A stretch of 64,000 nt of DNA from Streptomyces sp. NBC_01351 (GTDB lineage Bacteria; Actinomycetota; Actinomycetes; Streptomycetales; Streptomycetaceae). This document shows positions 9,310 through 20,417 of the stretch, piece by piece. The position numbers and the translations under genes are program-made. The stretch is from positions 7,941,501 through 8,005,500 of the forward strand of contig NZ_CP108356.1 of NCBI RefSeq assembly GCF_036237315.1. Reading direction: 5' to 3'. The notes below the pieces were generated by a model. It searched no databases and was not told the DNA's origin. It saw only the letters and a program-made list of their open reading frames with translations. Every line of letters starts with the position of its first letter. Position 1 is the first letter of the stretch.

Positions 9310-9867
9310 TTACGGGCAGTTCTTGTCCATGGTGCGCAGGAAGGCGTCACCCATCATCGTCTCGGTGACGCCGTCCGTCTCGTCGTAGTCCTTGGTGATC
9401 AGGGACCGGGTGACGTCGTCCCCGAGCGTCTCGCGGCCCTCGCACATCGTCCTCTGGTCCTCGGGAGACTTCTCCGACCAGACCATCGCGGCCGCGAGGT
9501 CGGCCAAGAGGGTCGGATCGAGCGCGGTGGAGGCGGTGGGGCTCGCGGTGGCGGCCTTCCCGGGGGCCGTACTCGCCGCAGCCGTGGCCGCAGCCGTGGC
9601 CGCAGCCGTGGCCGTGGCCGTGGCCGTGGCCGTGACGGTCACGGTGGGGGCGGGCTCGGCCTCGCCCCTGCCGTCGCTGGTCGCGGCAGCCGTCAGGCCG
9701 AGGAGGAGGAAGAGAGCGCCGGCGCCGACGCACGCCGTGCCCGCCTTCTTGCGCGTGCTCCAGGCTGCCGGGCCGGACGGTGCGGACGGTGCGGCCGCGG
9801 GCGGGCCCCACGCGGCGTGGCCGGGCTGTCGGTTCTGCCCCTGACCCTGGGGCTGGTCGCTGCTCAT
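9310..9867 (-). CDS. Membrane-anchored protein with Ala/Thr linker
   Basis: A 185-residue protein: a Gln/Pro-rich cytoplasmic N-terminus, one membrane helix (GTACVGAGALFLLLGLTAAA), a low-complexity Thr/Val/Ala linker encoded by tandem DNA repeats, and a C-terminal domain of about 75 residues outside the cell (TLLADLAAAMVWSEKS, two Cys that may bond). The start has GGAGAC upstream. N-terminal layout (a ...GPAAWS..KKAG pattern before the helix) is shared with the next gene to the right, so the two probably arose by duplication with exchanged outer domains. No function is recognised. Confidence 0.65.
   Translation of the reverse strand: MSSDQPQGQGQNRQPGHAAWGPPAAAPSAPSGPAAWSTRKKAGTACVGAGALFLLLGLTAAATSDGRGEAEPAPTVTVTATATATATAAATAAATAAASTAPGKAATASPTASTALDPTLLADLAAAMVWSEKSPEDQRTMCEGRETLGDDVTRSLITKDYDETDGVTETMMGDAFLRTMDKNCP
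9575..9634. repeat. GCCGCAGCCGTG / GCCGTG tandem repeat inside a coding region
   Basis: Three 12-base GCCGCAGCCGTG units followed by four GCCGTG units, perfect throughout. On the minus strand they encode the Ala/Thr linker of the membrane-anchored protein. All units are multiples of three, so slippage would change linker length without a frameshift. Confidence 0.9.
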
Positions 9868-9964
9868 GATCGTCTCCTGCTGGGAAGGTGTGGGGGCGGC
9901 CGCCCGCCGAACGCGGGGCGGCGGGGGCCGCGAATGCCTGGTACCGCCGTCCTCTAGAGGCCGG

Positions 9965-10567
9965 TCACGGGCAGCGTTCCTCGAGCTTGACGGTGTCGAA
10001 GACGACCTTCGTGGTGAGCGGGTGCGTGCCGGGGGCCGGACTCTGCGCGCAGACCTTCCAGTTGCGGTCGAGTACCTGCATGCGGCCCGCGCCGGTCGCG
10101 TCGGTGCTGCCGAGCAGGTAGAAGCCGGAGGCCTGAGCCCCGTCCTGGGAAGCCTGCAACTCCTTGCCCACGAAGTTCGGCAGGGCGCCGGTGGCTTCCG
10201 CCGTCGGCTGCGCCGGGGCGGGGGTGTCGGACGGCTTCGCCTCCACGGCGGCCTGAGGCTGGGCGGCGGCGGTCACGGTGACCACCGGGCCCGGGACGGT
10301 CGTGGTGACCGTGACCGTGACGGTGGGTGCGGGCGATGCGGTGCCACCGCTACCGTCGCCGGTCGCGGCCCCGATCAGGCCGAGGACGAAGAGGACGGCG
10401 AGGGCGCCGCCACAACCGACCCCGGCCTTCTTGCCGTTGCTCCATCCGCTGATGCCGACGGGGGCGGGCGGGCTCCATGCCGCAGGCCCGGGCTGCGGCT
10501 TGGGGTAGCCGTAGCCTCCGGGCCGGCCGGGCTGTTGGGGAGGGCCGTAGCCGCGCTGGTCGCTCAT
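9965..10567 (-). CDS. Membrane-anchored protein with PASTA-like outer domain
   Basis: A 200-residue protein: Gly/Pro/Tyr/Gln-rich cytoplasmic start, one membrane helix (GGALAVLFVLGLIGAATG), a Thr/Val/Pro linker (TVTVTVTTTVPGPVVTVTA), then an outer domain beginning LPNFVGKELQASQDGAQASG. That opening resembles the PASTA pattern (vPdvvGk...A...L...G) used to sense cell-wall fragments. Two Cys in the outer part may pair. It lies 97 bases upstream of the related gene on the same strand, so the two may share a promoter. The ribosome site (AGAAAGAAG) is moderate. Confidence 0.65.
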   Translation of the reverse strand: MSDQRGYGPPQQPGRPGGYGYPKPQPGPAAWSPPAPVGISGWSNGKKAGVGCGGALAVLFVLGLIGAATGDGSGGTASPAPTVTVTVTTTVPGPVVTVTAAAQPQAAVEAKPSDTPAPAQPTAEATGALPNFVGKELQASQDGAQASGFYLLGSTDATGAGRMQVLDRNWKVCAQSPAPGTHPLTTKVVFDTVKLEERCP

Positions 10568-11152
10568 GCGCTTCTTTCTGGGAGTGCGCTTCCGCCCCGC
10601 TAAGGGCGTGCGGGCGCGCTTGGGGTCCGGAGCCCTGTGCGGGGACGCCGGATGGGTGTGGAGCGGCTCTGCCGCCGCCGGGGGAATGAGCGGAGAGTGG
10701 GTGTCCTCTACCCGCCTGGGCGCACGCCGTCGGCCTGGTGGGCGCGTGCGGTATCAGGGAGAGTATGCGCAGGTGGCGCGTATTGCCACATCGGCCTATT
10801 CGGCCATCCCCGTACGTATCTCAGCCCCCGCTCGCCCGCCCGCCTCACGGTGTGCCGGCTCGGCCGGAGCCCAAGAGGTCGCGCATGCGCCGGACCCTTC
10901 GGGATCCAGCAATGCATGATCATGAACCCCGGATTGACTTCCGGCGACCTTCCGCCCAGGGGCACCCTCTTCATGCGGGCATCGGCACCGGTGGATGCCC
11001 GAGTAACCGTCCTGGGGGGCACATTCGCTTCTTGAAGGTCGCGCCTCCATCGTCGGCGAATTCCCCACGGATGCGGGGCCGGCGAGCCGGCCTCTTGGGT
11101 CCGTTCTGGTCATTTGTCATCCGGCTGTCTGGCTTCACTTCGGGGTGTATCG
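10568..11152 (+). promoter_or_regulatory. Leader region of the PKS/NRPS locus
   Basis: About 585 bases with no convincing gene. It must hold the promoter of the plus-strand biosynthetic genes and that of the minus-strand PASTA-like gene. The one recognisable element is TGCATGATCATG at 10913-10924, which also occurs in the argG promoter. I see no SARP-type direct repeats and no clear LuxR box. Confidence 0.4.
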
Positions 11153-14100
11153 ATGATGGATATTGCTGCTCATGGCGTGCGTGATCTCCCTTCACGCGCG
11201 GTCGCGGTCGTCGGGATCGGCTGTCGGTTTCCCCAATCGGACGGGCCGGGGGAGTTCTGGCGGCTCCTGCGCGGCGGTGGTGACGCGATCACCGGTCGGC
11301 GGGGTGGCCGGGGGCCGGCGCGCGGCGGGTTCCTCGATCGGGTCGACGGTTTCGATTACGAGTTCTTCGGTATCTCGCGACGCGAGGCCGTGGCCATGGA
11401 CCCGCAGCAGCGGCTGGCCCTCGAACTGGCCTGGGAGGCCCTCGAAGACGCCCGGACCCTGCCGGGCGACCTCAAGGGCAGCCGCGCGGGCGTGTTCCTG
11501 GGGGTGATCGCCGACGACTACGCGACGCTGCTGCGCGGACTGGGTCCCGACGCGGTGACCGGGCACACGCTGACCGGATCGCAGCGCGGTGTGATCGCCA
11601 ACCGGATCTCCTACGCGCTGGACCTGAACGGCCCGAGTCTGGTGGTGGACACAGGGCAGTCGTCGTCGCTGGCCGCCGTGCACCTGGCGTGCGCGAGCCT
11701 GCGGGACGGCGAGTCCGACCTGGCGCTGGCCGGCGGCGTGAACCTGATCCTCGCGCCGGAGAGCACCCTGGCCCTGGAACGGGCCGGGGCGCTGTCGGCG
11801 GACGGGCGCTGCTTCACCTTCGACTCCCGCGCGAACGGCTACGTCCGGGGCGAGGGCGGCGGGGTCGTCGTCCTCAAGCTCCTGGAAGCCGCCGTCCGGG
11901 ACGGCGACCGCATCCATGCCGTCATCCGCGGCAGTGCCCTGAACAACGACGGTGCGACCGAGACGCTGCCGACGCCGGGCCGTGCGGCGCAGGAGCGGGT
12001 GCTCCTGGCCGCTTGTCTCGACGCGGGCGTCGAGCCGGGCGAGGTCCGGTACGTCGAACTGCACGGTTCGGGGACGCGGGTCGGCGACCCGATCGAAGCG
12101 GCCGCGCTCGGCGCGACGTTGGGTGCGGCCCACGCGTCGGACGCCCCGCTTCTGGTCGGGTCGGTGAAGACGAACATCGGTCATCTGGAGGGCGCGGCCG
12201 GGATCGCCGGGTTCATCAAGGCCGTGTTGTGCGTCAGCGAACGCGAACTCGTACCCAGCCTGAACCACTCCGGGCCCGGTGAGCGGATCCCGCTCGACGA
12301 ACTGCACCTGCGGGTCAACACCGAGACCCGGCCCTGGCCGTCGCCGGAGGAGCCGCTGGTCGCGGGAGTCAGCTCGTTCGGGATCGGCGGTACCAACTGC
12401 CACGTGATCCTCTCGGACTGGCAGGGCGCGGAGCGTGCCGTCGGTGAAGGCGAAGGAGCTGCAGGCGCGTTGCCCTGGGTCCTGTCAGGGCGTGACGAAC
12501 CTGCGCTGCGTGACCAGGCCGAACGGCTGCGCGCCCATGTGGAGGCGCGTCCGGAACTCGGCGCGGCCTCGGTGGGCCGGTCGCTGGCCGTCACCCGCAC
12601 CACGTTCGAACACCGCGCCGTCGTCGTCGCGGACTGCCGGGACGAGTTCCTCGCCGGACTGCTGGCACGGTCGGGCGGGCAGCCGTCGGCGGCCGTGGTG
12701 GAGGGCCGTCACGAGGGGCCGCCGGTCCGGCCGGTCTTCGTCTTCCCCGGCCAGGGCTCGCAGTGGGCGGGCATGGCAGCGGAGTTGATCGAGACCTCCC
12801 CGGTCTTCGCCGACCGGATCGGCGAGTGCGCCGACGCGCTGCGTCCGTACGTGGACTGGTCGCTGATCGACGTCCTGCGCGGCGTCCCCGGTGCGCCGCC
12901 GCTGGAGGGCGACGAGGTGATCCAGCCCGCGTTGTGGTCGGTGATGGTGTCGCTGAGCGCGCTCTGGCGCTCGGCCGGGGTGGAGCCTGCCGCCGTGGTG
13001 GCCCACTCGCAGGGCGAGATCGCCGCTGCCACCGCCATGGGCGCCCTGTCGCTCCCGGACGGCGCGCGGATCGTGGCGCTGCGCAGCCGGGCGCTGAGCC
13101 GGATCGCCGGACGCGGCGGGCTGCTGTCGGTGGAACTCCCGGCCGAACGGGTGGGGCAGGACCTCGCGCTGGTGGAGCCTGCGCTGTCGATCGCGGCGGT
13201 CAACGGCCCCGCGCACACGGTGGTCGCGGGTCCGGGCGCGGCGCTCGATGCGCTGGCCGCCCACTACGGAGAGGAGGTGCGGACGCGGAGGCTTCAGGTC
13301 GACTACGCCTCGCACAGCGCGGACGTCGAGGAACTGCGGGAGGAACTGCTCACGGCCCTGGCCGGGATCGCCCCGCGCTCCACCGGCGTGCCGTTCTACT
13401 CGACCGTCACCGCCCAGCCCGTCGACACCGCCGAGCTGGACGCCGGGTACTGGTTCCGCAACCTGCGCGAGCCGGTGCGCTTCGGACAGGCCGTCGAGGA
13501 ACTGCTGGACTCGGGCCACTCGACGTTCCTGGAGGTCAGCCCGCATCCGGTGCTGACGATGGGCATCCGGCAGGCGATCGACCTGCACGGTGGGGACGGC
13601 GCCGCGCTGAGCACGCTCCGGCGCGGCCACGGGGATGGCAGCCGGTTCCTCACGGCCGCGGCCGAGGCCTTCGTACGCGGAGTCGCGGTGGACTGGGCCG
13701 CGCTGCTGCCCGGTTCGGCGCCGACGGCCGACCTGCCGACCTACCCTTTCCAGCGCCGCTCCTGCTGGCCGGCCGGTATGCCGGGGGCCACCGAGCAGGT
13801 GCCCGACGCGGTCGCGACCCTGGCCCCGGCCCCGGTCCCGGCCCTGGACGCGCGATCGGTGCTTGAGCTGGTCCAAAGCCTTACGGCGGTCGTGTTGGGC
13901 GCCGGTTCGGCCGGCGACGTCCGGCCCGGCCGGACGTTCCGCGAGATGGGCCTGGACTCGGCCATGACGCTCGAACTGCGCGACCGGCTGTCGGCGGCCA
14001 CGGGGCTGAAGCTGGAGAGCACCGTCCTGTACGACCACCCGAGCCCGGCCGCCGCGGCCGCCGCGATCGGCGAGCTGAAGGCGGGCGCGTCCACCGGCGG

Positions 14101-17100
14101 TTCCCCGGCGGGCGTGCGGAAGCAGGAGCGGGCGGGCCACGACGATGCAGACGCCGACGACCCCGTGGTCATCGTCGGCATGGCCTGCCGGTTCCCCGGC
14201 GGGGTGCGCTCGCCCGATGACCTGTGGAACCTGGTCGACACGGGAACCGACGCCATCGGCGACTTCCCCGACGACCGCGGCTGGGACCTGGCGACGCTCC
14301 ACCACCCGGATCCGGACCGGATCGGGACGTCCTACGTCCGCCAGGGCGGCTTCGTACCGGACGTGACGGACTTCGACGCGGAGTTCTTCGGGATCAGCCC
14401 GCGCGAAGCCCTCGCCATGGACCCGCAGCAACGGCTCCTCCTGGAAGTCACCTGGGAGGCGCTGGAACACGCCGGGATCGACCCCGCGTTGCTGCAGGGC
14501 ACCCGGACCGGCGTGTTCGCCGGCGCGATGCACTCCGGCTACGGGCCGAGCATGGAAGCGGCCGGGCACGGCGTGGCGGGTCACCTGCTGACCGGCACCA
14601 GCACGAGCGTGATCTCCGGGCGGATCGCCTACGTCCTTGGCCTGAACGGGCCCGCGTTGACCGTGGACACCGCGTGCTCGGCGTCGCTGGTCGCGTTGCA
14701 CCAGGCCGTGAGGTCGGTGCGGTCCGGAGAATGCTCGATCGCCCTGGCCGGAGGGGTCACGGTCATGGCGACCCCCGGCATGTTCGTGGAGCTCTCCCGC
14801 CAGCGGGTGCTGGCCGCCGACAGCCGCTGCAAGGCCTTCTCCGCCCAGGCCGACGGTACCGGTTGGGGCGAGGGTGCCGGCATGCTCGTGGTCGAACGGC
14901 TCTCGGACGCCCGCCGCCACGGTCACTCCGTGCTGGCGGTCGTCGCCGGCAGCGCCATCAACTCCGACGGCGCCTCCAACGGCCTGTCCGCGCCGAGCGG
15001 CGTCGCCCAGCAGCGCGTCATCGGGGACGCTCTCGCGGATGCCGGGCTCGCGCCGCAGCAGGTCGACGCCGTGGAGGCGCACGGGACCGGCACCGCTCTC
15101 GGCGACCCGATCGAGGCCAACGCCCTGCTGGCCGCCTACGGGCGCGATCGGGACCGGCCGCTGTGGCTGGGATCCCTCAAATCCAACATCGGACACGCGC
15201 AGGCGGCGGCGGGCGTCGGCGGTGTCATCAAAATGGTCCAGGCCATCCGGAACGCGACCCTGCCCGCCACGCTGCACGTCGACGAGCCGTCCCCGTACGT
15301 GGATTGGGAGGCGGGGTCGGTGGCCCTCCTCGAACGGGCCCGTCCCTGGCCGGAGACCGGCGAGCCCCGGCGCGGCGGCGTTTCCTCGTTCGGGATCAGC
15401 GGCACCAACGCGCACGTGATCCTCGCCGAGCCGCCCGCCGAGGCCGAACCCGCGGAAGAGCCCGCGGAAGAACCGGTGCGGCCGCCCGTGGTGCCGGTCG
15501 TCCTGTCGGCCCGGACACCGGACGCGCTGCGGGACCGGGCCCGGATGCTGGCCGCCGGGCCCCTCGACCCGGTCGCCGCCGCACCGGCCCTGACCGCCAG
15601 GACCTCCCTCGACGAGCGCGCCGTGGTGATCGCCCGTGACCGGCAGGAAGCCGACCGCGCGCTGGACGCACTGGCCCGCGCCGAGGAGACCCCCGGCGTC
15701 GTCACAGGCCGCGTCGGCACCGGCCGCGCCGGCGAGCCCGGCCGGACCGTTCTGGTCTTCCCCGGACAGGGCGGCCAGTGGCGGGGCATGGCAGCGGAGC
15801 TCGCCGCCGAGAGCCCCGTCTTCGCCGCCCGCCTGGCCGAATGCGAGCGGGCGCTCGCCCCGTACGTCGACTGGTCGCTGGCCGACGTCCTGGACGGTGC
15901 GCCCCTGCTCGACCGGATCGACGTCGTGCAGCCCGCGCTGTGGGCCGTGATGGTGTCGCTGGCCGAGCTGTGGCGGTCGGCCGGGGTCGTCCCGGACGCC
16001 GTGGTCGGCCACTCCCAGGGCGAGATCGCCGCCGCCGTCGTGGCCGGGGCGCTCTCCCTCGACGACGGCGCCCGCGCCATCGCGCTGCGCAGCAGCGTGG
16101 CCGTCGACCTGATGGGCAAGGGGGCGATGGCCGTGATCCCGCTGCCCGCGGAGCGGGTACGGGAACGACTCGGCACGCTGAGCATCGCCGCGATCAACGG
16201 ACCGGCCGCCACCGCCGTGGCCGGAGCCCCGCACGCCATCGCCGAACTGGTCGCCGGCTACCAGGCCGAGGGCGTCAACGCCCGCGTGATCCCGGCGGCC
16301 TTCGCCTCGCACTGCCCGGCGGTCGAACCGATCCGCGAGAAGATCCTGGCCGAACTGGCTCCGCTGGCGCCGCGTACCGGCGAGATCGCGCTGATGTCCT
16401 CGGTCACCGCCGACTGGCAGGAGGGCGCCGAGCTCGACGCGTCCTACTGGTACCGGAACCTACGGCACACCGTGCGGTTCCGGGAGGCGGTCGAAGCGCT
16501 CATCGCGTCCGGCCACACCACGTTCGTCGAGGTCGGCCCGCACCCGGTGCTGGTCGGCAGCATCGGCCAGATCCTCGAGGAGGCCGGGACCGACGGGATC
16601 GTGACCGGATCGCTGCGCCGCGACGACGGCGACCTCCGCCGGTTCCTCACCTCCGCCGCCGAGGCCTACGTCCAGGGCCTGCCCGTCGCGTGGGAACGGC
16701 TCACCGGAACGGCCTCCGCCCGTGTCGACCTGCCCACCTATCCCTTCCGGCGTCGGCGCTACTGGCTCACGGGAACGGCCGGGCCGTCCGGCACGGCCGA
16801 TCTCGGCCAGGCCCCGGCAGACCACCCCCTGCTCGGCGCGGCCGTCGATCTCGGCGACGGCGAGACGGTGTTCACCGGGCGGCTGTCGACCCGCGCCCAC
16901 CCGTGGCTGGCCGACCACGCCCTCTCGGGGACGATCGTCGTGCCGGGCACCGTCTTCCTGGAGATGGCCCTGCACGCGGGTGCCAAGGCCGGCACGGCAC
17001 GGATCGAGGAGCTGACCGTCTCGACGCCCATGGAACTCCCGGAGGACGGCGCCGTCGACCTGCGCGTCCGGGTGGCGGCAGAAGACGGCAACGGGCTGCG

Positions 17101-20100
17101 GGCCTGCCGGATATCGGGCCGGGCCACGGGCGGGGAGTGGATCGAGCACGCCACCGGCACCCTCGGCCCCGACACGGCCCCCGCCCCGGTCGTGGTCCCG
17201 GTCCCCGCGGACTGGCCGTCGGCCGACGCGACGCCGGTGCCGCTGGCACGCATGTACGAGGACCTCGGTCTGCGGGGCCACGAGTACGGGCCGGTGTTCC
17301 AGGGCTTGTGCGCCGCCTGGCGGTGCGACGGCGAGCAGTTCGCCGAGGCCGTCCTGCCCGAGCCGGAGGCCGCGAACGCCGGGGGCTACCGCCTGCACCC
17401 CGCCCTGCTCGACGCGTCCCTGCACGGCCTGATCGCCGACGCCCCGCGCCGCGAGGGGCAGTGCATGCAGCCGCTGCGCTGGCGCGGAGTGTCGCTGTTC
17501 GGTACGGGTGGCCGCACGTCCCTGCGGGTTCACGCGGCGCCCGCCGTGGACGGAGGCCACCCCCTGACGCTGCTCGACGCCTCGGGAGACCCGGTGGGGC
17601 TGGTCGAGTCGCTGGAGCTGTGCCCGGTCGCAATGGGCCGCCCGGCCGATCCCGCCGCCGTGGTGCGCGGCTCCCTGTTCGCGCTGGACTGGGCAGCGCT
17701 GCCCGAGCCGAAGGCCGGATCGCCGACCGGGAGGGTGCCGGTCTCCTGGGACGCCCTCGGCCTGGACGGGCTGCTCGCGGAGGCCGAGGTACCCGAGCAC
17801 GCCGTCGTACTGTGCCCGTCCGTGCTGGGCCCGGCCGGCGAGGACGGAACCGACGCGGCGAAGGCGGCCAGGGAGGCCGTACACCGGACGCGGGACCTGC
17901 TCGGCCGGTGGCTTGCCGAGGACCGGCTCGCCGGGTCCCGGCTGGTGCTCGTCACCCGTGGGGCCGTTGCCGTCCGGCCCGGAGAGACCGTACGGGACCT
18001 CGCGCAGGCGGCCGTCTGGGGCCTGGTGCGCACGGCACAGGTCGAGCACCCGGGCCGGTTCGCCCTGGTCGACCTCGCCCCGGACGCCACCGAGGTTCCG
18101 GCCGCGGCGCTGGCGCCGGACGAGAACCAGGTGGCGGTCCGCGGCGGCTCCGTCCTGGTGCCCCGGCTCGTGTCCGGCGTGGGCGACCCCGCGCTCCGGC
18201 TCCCCGAAGGCGCGGCTGCCTGGCGGCTGGACATCCCCGAACGCGGCACCCTCTCCGCCCTGGAGCTCCGGCCCTGCCCCGAGGCCGCCGCCGAACCCGG
18301 CCCCGGCCAGGTCCGGATCACGGTCCGCGCCGCCGGGCTCAACTTCCACGACGTCCTGGGCGCACTCGACATGCACCCCGGCGACCCCGGCCCGCTCGGC
18401 CTGGAAGGCGCCGGCGTGGTCACCGCGACCGGGCCCGGTGTCACCGGCCTGACCGCCGGCGACCGCGTGACGGGCCTGTTCCCCGCCGCGTTCGGCACGG
18501 TGGCCCAGGCCGACCACCGCACCCTCGTCAAGATCCCCGACGGCTGGTCGTTCACCCGGGCCGCCGCCGTACCGGTCGCCCACATGACCGCCCTGCACGC
18601 GCTGAGCGAACTCGGCGGTGTGGTCGCGGGAGATCCCGTCCTGATCCACGCCGGGGCGGGCGGCGTCGGCATGGCCGCCGTCCAGCTGGCCCGGCACCTG
18701 GGCGCGGAGGTCTACGCGACCGCGAGTCCCGCCAAGTGGCCCGCACTCCGTGCCCTCGGCCTCGACGACGACCACCTCGCCTCGTCCCGCGAGAGCGGAT
18801 TCGGCGAACGCTTCGGCGCGGGCGGCCGGCGCATGGCGGTCGTACTGAACTCCCTCACCGGCGAGCTCGTCGACGAGTCGCTGCGGCTGCTGCGCCCCGG
18901 CGGGCTCCTGGTCGAACTGGGCAGGACCGACCCGCGCGATCCCGCCGAGGTGGCCGCCGCGCATCCCGGTGTGCGCTACCAGGCGTCCAACCTGCTCCAG
19001 TTGCCGCACGAGCACCTCGCCGGCCTCCTCAACCGGGTGGTCGAGCTGTTCGCCGAGGGCGCGTTCACCTGGCCCGCCGTCACCGACATGGACGTCCGCC
19101 GCGCACCCGAAGCCTTCGGGCTGCTGCGCCAGGGCACTCACGTAGGCAAGGTCGTGCTCACCGTCCCGCCGATCCTCGACCCGGACGGAACCGTCCTGAT
19201 CACCGGCGGGACCGGCGCCATCGGCCGGGCCATCGCCTGGCACCTGGTGACCGAACACGGCGCACGCTGGCTCCTGCTCGCCGGACGCCGCGGCGCCGAC
19301 GCGCCGGGAGCGGCCGACCTGGCGTCCGAACTGAACGGGCTCGGCGCCGAGGTGAGGTTCGCGGCCGTGGACGTCGCCGACCGGGACGCGGTCGCCGCGA
19401 TGATCGAGGCCGTCCCCGACCGGCACCCGCTGACCGCCGTGATCCACGCCGCGGGCGTGGTGGACGACGCGCCGATCACCTCGCTCACCCGCGAACAGAC
19501 CGACCGGGTGATGCGGGTCAAGGCCGACGGGGCCTGGCACCTGCACGAGTTGACCGCGGGCCACCCGCTCACCGCGTTCGTCCTGGTCTCCTCGATCATG
19601 GGGATCCTCGGCGGCGCCGGGCAGGGCGGCTACACCGCCGCCAACGCGTTCCTCGACGGGCTCGCCCGGCACCGCCGCGCGCAGGGCCTGCCCGCGCTCG
19701 CGCTGGCCTGGGGCCTGTGGGACGACCCGGCCGGCATGATCGGCGCCCTCACCGACGCCGACCGTGCCCGCTTCGCCCGGGCCGGGCTCGTGGAGCTGGC
19801 CCCCGATCACGGATTGGCCCTGCTGGAGGCGGCGCTGCCGTCACCGCAGGCCGTCCTGGTGCTCGCCCGGCTCGACCGCGAGATCCTGCGCGACCTCGGA
19901 ACGCACCTTCCGCCGGTCCTGCGGGAGGTCGTGGAGGAAGCCGGAGCGGGCCGGCCCGGGGACGTCACCGCACACCGGCGGCAGCGGCCGCTGCGGGACG
20001 AGCTGACCGGACTGACCGCCGGTGAACGCGCCGGGATCCTGTCCGACCTGATCCGCACCCACATGGCCGCCGTCCTGGGCTCACGGCCCGAGACGATCCC

Positions 20101-20392
20101 GGACGACAGGCCGTTCGGCGAGCTCGGATTCGACTCGCTCACCTCGGTCGAGTTCCGCAACCGCCTCAACGCGGCGACCGACCTCAAGCTCCCCCTCACC
20201 CTGCTGTTCGAGGCGCCGACGCTCCCCGAGCTCGTCGCCGTCCTGGACACCGAACTCGTACCGCCCCAGCAGGCACCGGCCGCTCCGGAGACCGCCTCCG
20301 GGGAGATCGCAGCGGACGTGACGGCGCTCGTCGAAGCCGCGACCGCCGAGGAACTGCTCGCCTTCATCGACCGCGAGCTCTCCCGCTCCTGA
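11153..20392 (+). CDS. Type I polyketide synthase: loading module plus one fully reducing module
   Basis: About 3079 residues. Loading module: KS with Gln in place of Cys (DTGQSSS, Gln169; the KSQ decarboxylase type), AT (AHSQG, Ser619; YASH motif, methylmalonyl-type), ACP (GLDSA, Ser936). Module 1: KS (DTACSAS, Cys1175; EAHGTGT and NIGH intact), AT (GHSQG, Ser1621; FASH, probably methylmalonyl), DH ([11 protein letters not shown] with His1922; LLDASLH with Asp2087), ER ([13 protein letters not shown]), KR (VDD motif, B-type; Tyr2827), ACP (GFDSL, Ser2995) and a short C-terminal docking helix. Predicted product: propionyl starter plus one methylmalonyl unit, fully reduced to 2-methylpentanoyl-ACP. 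The start ATG follows a weak GGGGTG; ATG 11156 is equally possible. It hands over to the next protein, 25 bases downstream. Confidence 0.93.
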   Translation: MMDIAAHGVRDLPSRAVAVVGIGCRFPQSDGPGEFWRLLRGGGDAITGRRGGRGPARGGFLDRVDGFDYEFFGISRREAVAMDPQQRLALELAWEALEDARTLPGDLKGSRAGVFLGVIADDYATLLRGLGPDAVTGHTLTGSQRGVIANRISYALDLNGPSLVVDTGQSSSLAAVHLACASLRDGESDLALAGGVNLILAPESTLALERAGALSADGRCFTFDSRANGYVRGEGGGVVVLKLLEAAVRDGDRIHAVIRGSALNNDGATETLPTPGRAAQERVLLAACLDAGVEPGEVRYVELHGSGTRVGDPIEAAALGATLGAAHASDAPLLVGSVKTNIGHLEGAAGIAGFIKAVLCVSERELVPSLNHSGPGERIPLDELHLRVNTETRPWPSPEEPLVAGVSSFGIGGTNCHVILSDWQGAERAVGEGEGAAGALPWVLSGRDEPALRDQAERLRAHVEARPELGAASVGRSLAVTRTTFEHRAVVVADCRDEFLAGLLARSGGQPSAAVVEGRHEGPPVRPVFVFPGQGSQWAGMAAELIETSPVFADRIGECADALRPYVDWSLIDVLRGVPGAPPLEGDEVIQPALWSVMVSLSALWRSAGVEPAAVVAHSQGEIAAATAMGALSLPDGARIVALRSRALSRIAGRGGLLSVELPAERVGQDLALVEPALSIAAVNGPAHTVVAGPGAALDALAAHYGEEVRTRRLQVDYASHSADVEELREELLTALAGIAPRSTGVPFYSTVTAQPVDTAELDAGYWFRNLREPVRFGQAVEELLDSGHSTFLEVSPHPVLTMGIRQAIDLHGGDGAALSTLRRGHGDGSRFLTAAAEAFVRGVAVDWAALLPGSAPTADLPTYPFQRRSCWPAGMPGATEQVPDAVATLAPAPVPALDARSVLELVQSLTAVVLGAGSAGDVRPGRTFREMGLDSAMTLELRDRLSAATGLKLESTVLYDHPSPAAAAAAIGELKAGASTGGSPAGVRKQERAGHDDADADDPVVIVGMACRFPGGVRSPDDLWNLVDTGTDAIGDFPDDRGWDLATLHHPDPDRIGTSYVRQGGFVPDVTDFDAEFFGISPREALAMDPQQRLLLEVTWEALEHAGIDPALLQGTRTGVFAGAMHSGYGPSMEAAGHGVAGHLLTGTSTSVISGRIAYVLGLNGPALTVDTACSASLVALHQAVRSVRSGECSIALAGGVTVMATPGMFVELSRQRVLAADSRCKAFSAQADGTGWGEGAGMLVVERLSDARRHGHSVLAVVAGSAINSDGASNGLSAPSGVAQQRVIGDALADAGLAPQQVDAVEAHGTGTALGDPIEANALLAAYGRDRDRPLWLGSLKSNIGHAQAAAGVGGVIKMVQAIRNATLPATLHVDEPSPYVDWEAGSVALLERARPWPETGEPRRGGVSSFGISGTNAHVILAEPPAEAEPAEEPAEEPVRPPVVPVVLSARTPDALRDRARMLAAGPLDPVAAAPALTARTSLDERAVVIARDRQEADRALDALARAEETPGVVTGRVGTGRAGEPGRTVLVFPGQGGQWRGMAAELAAESPVFAARLAECERALAPYVDWSLADVLDGAPLLDRIDVVQPALWAVMVSLAELWRSAGVVPDAVVGHSQGEIAAAVVAGALSLDDGARAIALRSSVAVDLMGKGAMAVIPLPAERVRERLGTLSIAAINGPAATAVAGAPHAIAELVAGYQAEGVNARVIPAAFASHCPAVEPIREKILAELAPLAPRTGEIALMSSVTADWQEGAELDASYWYRNLRHTVRFREAVEALIASGHTTFVEVGPHPVLVGSIGQILEEAGTDGIVTGSLRRDDGDLRRFLTSAAEAYVQGLPVAWERLTGTASARVDLPTYPFRRRRYWLTGTAGPSGTADLGQAPADHPLLGAAVDLGDGETVFTGRLSTRAHPWLADHALSGTIVVPGTVFLEMALHAGAKAGTARIEELTVSTPMELPEDGAVDLRVRVAAEDGNGLRACRISGRATGGEWIEHATGTLGPDTAPAPVVVPVPADWPSADATPVPLARMYEDLGLRGHEYGPVFQGLCAAWRCDGEQFAEAVLPEPEAANAGGYRLHPALLDASLHGLIADAPRREGQCMQPLRWRGVSLFGTGGRTSLRVHAAPAVDGGHPLTLLDASGDPVGLVESLELCPVAMGRPADPAAVVRGSLFALDWAALPEPKAGSPTGRVPVSWDALGLDGLLAEAEVPEHAVVLCPSVLGPAGEDGTDAAKAAREAVHRTRDLLGRWLAEDRLAGSRLVLVTRGAVAVRPGETVRDLAQAAVWGLVRTAQVEHPGRFALVDLAPDATEVPAAALAPDENQVAVRGGSVLVPRLVSGVGDPALRLPEGAAAWRLDIPERGTLSALELRPCPEAAAEPGPGQVRITVRAAGLNFHDVLGALDMHPGDPGPLGLEGAGVVTATGPGVTGLTAGDRVTGLFPAAFGTVAQADHRTLVKIPDGWSFTRAAAVPVAHMTALHALSELGGVVAGDPVLIHAGAGGVGMAAVQLARHLGAEVYATASPAKWPALRALGLDDDHLASSRESGFGERFGAGGRRMAVVLNSLTGELVDESLRLLRPGGLLVELGRTDPRDPAEVAAAHPGVRYQASNLLQLPHEHLAGLLNRVVELFAEGAFTWPAVTDMDVRRAPEAFGLLRQGTHVGKVVLTVPPILDPDGTVLITGGTGAIGRAIAWHLVTEHGARWLLLAGRRGADAPGAADLASELNGLGAEVRFAAVDVADRDAVAAMIEAVPDRHPLTAVIHAAGVVDDAPITSLTREQTDRVMRVKADGAWHLHELTAGHPLTAFVLVSSIMGILGGAGQGGYTAANAFLDGLARHRRAQGLPALALAWGLWDDPAGMIGALTDADRARFARAGLVELAPDHGLALLEAALPSPQAVLVLARLDREILRDLGTHLPPVLREVVEEAGAGRPGDVTAHRRQRPLRDELTGLTAGERAGILSDLIRTHMAAVLGSRPETIPDDRPFGELGFDSLTSVEFRNRLNAATDLKLPLTLLFEAPTLPELVAVLDTELVPPQQAPAAPETASGEIAADVTALVEAATAEELLAFIDRELSRS

Positions 20393-20417
20393 CCACCCCA
20401 CGGAGGGACGATCCGTC

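Noticed and set aside
9575..9634. Tandem repeat considered as a CRISPR array
   Set aside because: Units are 6-12 bases without spacers, lie inside a coding region, and no cas gene is present.
10568..11152. Several 70-150 codon frames on both strands in the PKS leader
   Set aside because: They lack ribosome sites and family-like sequence, and they overlap one another in all frames.
12485..16312. Very long minus-strand frame (about 1275 codons) opposite the PKS
   Set aside because: It mirrors the PKS coding frame in high-GC DNA. Its translation is Arg/Gly/His-rich without motifs, while the plus strand has intact KS, AT, ACP and DH signatures.
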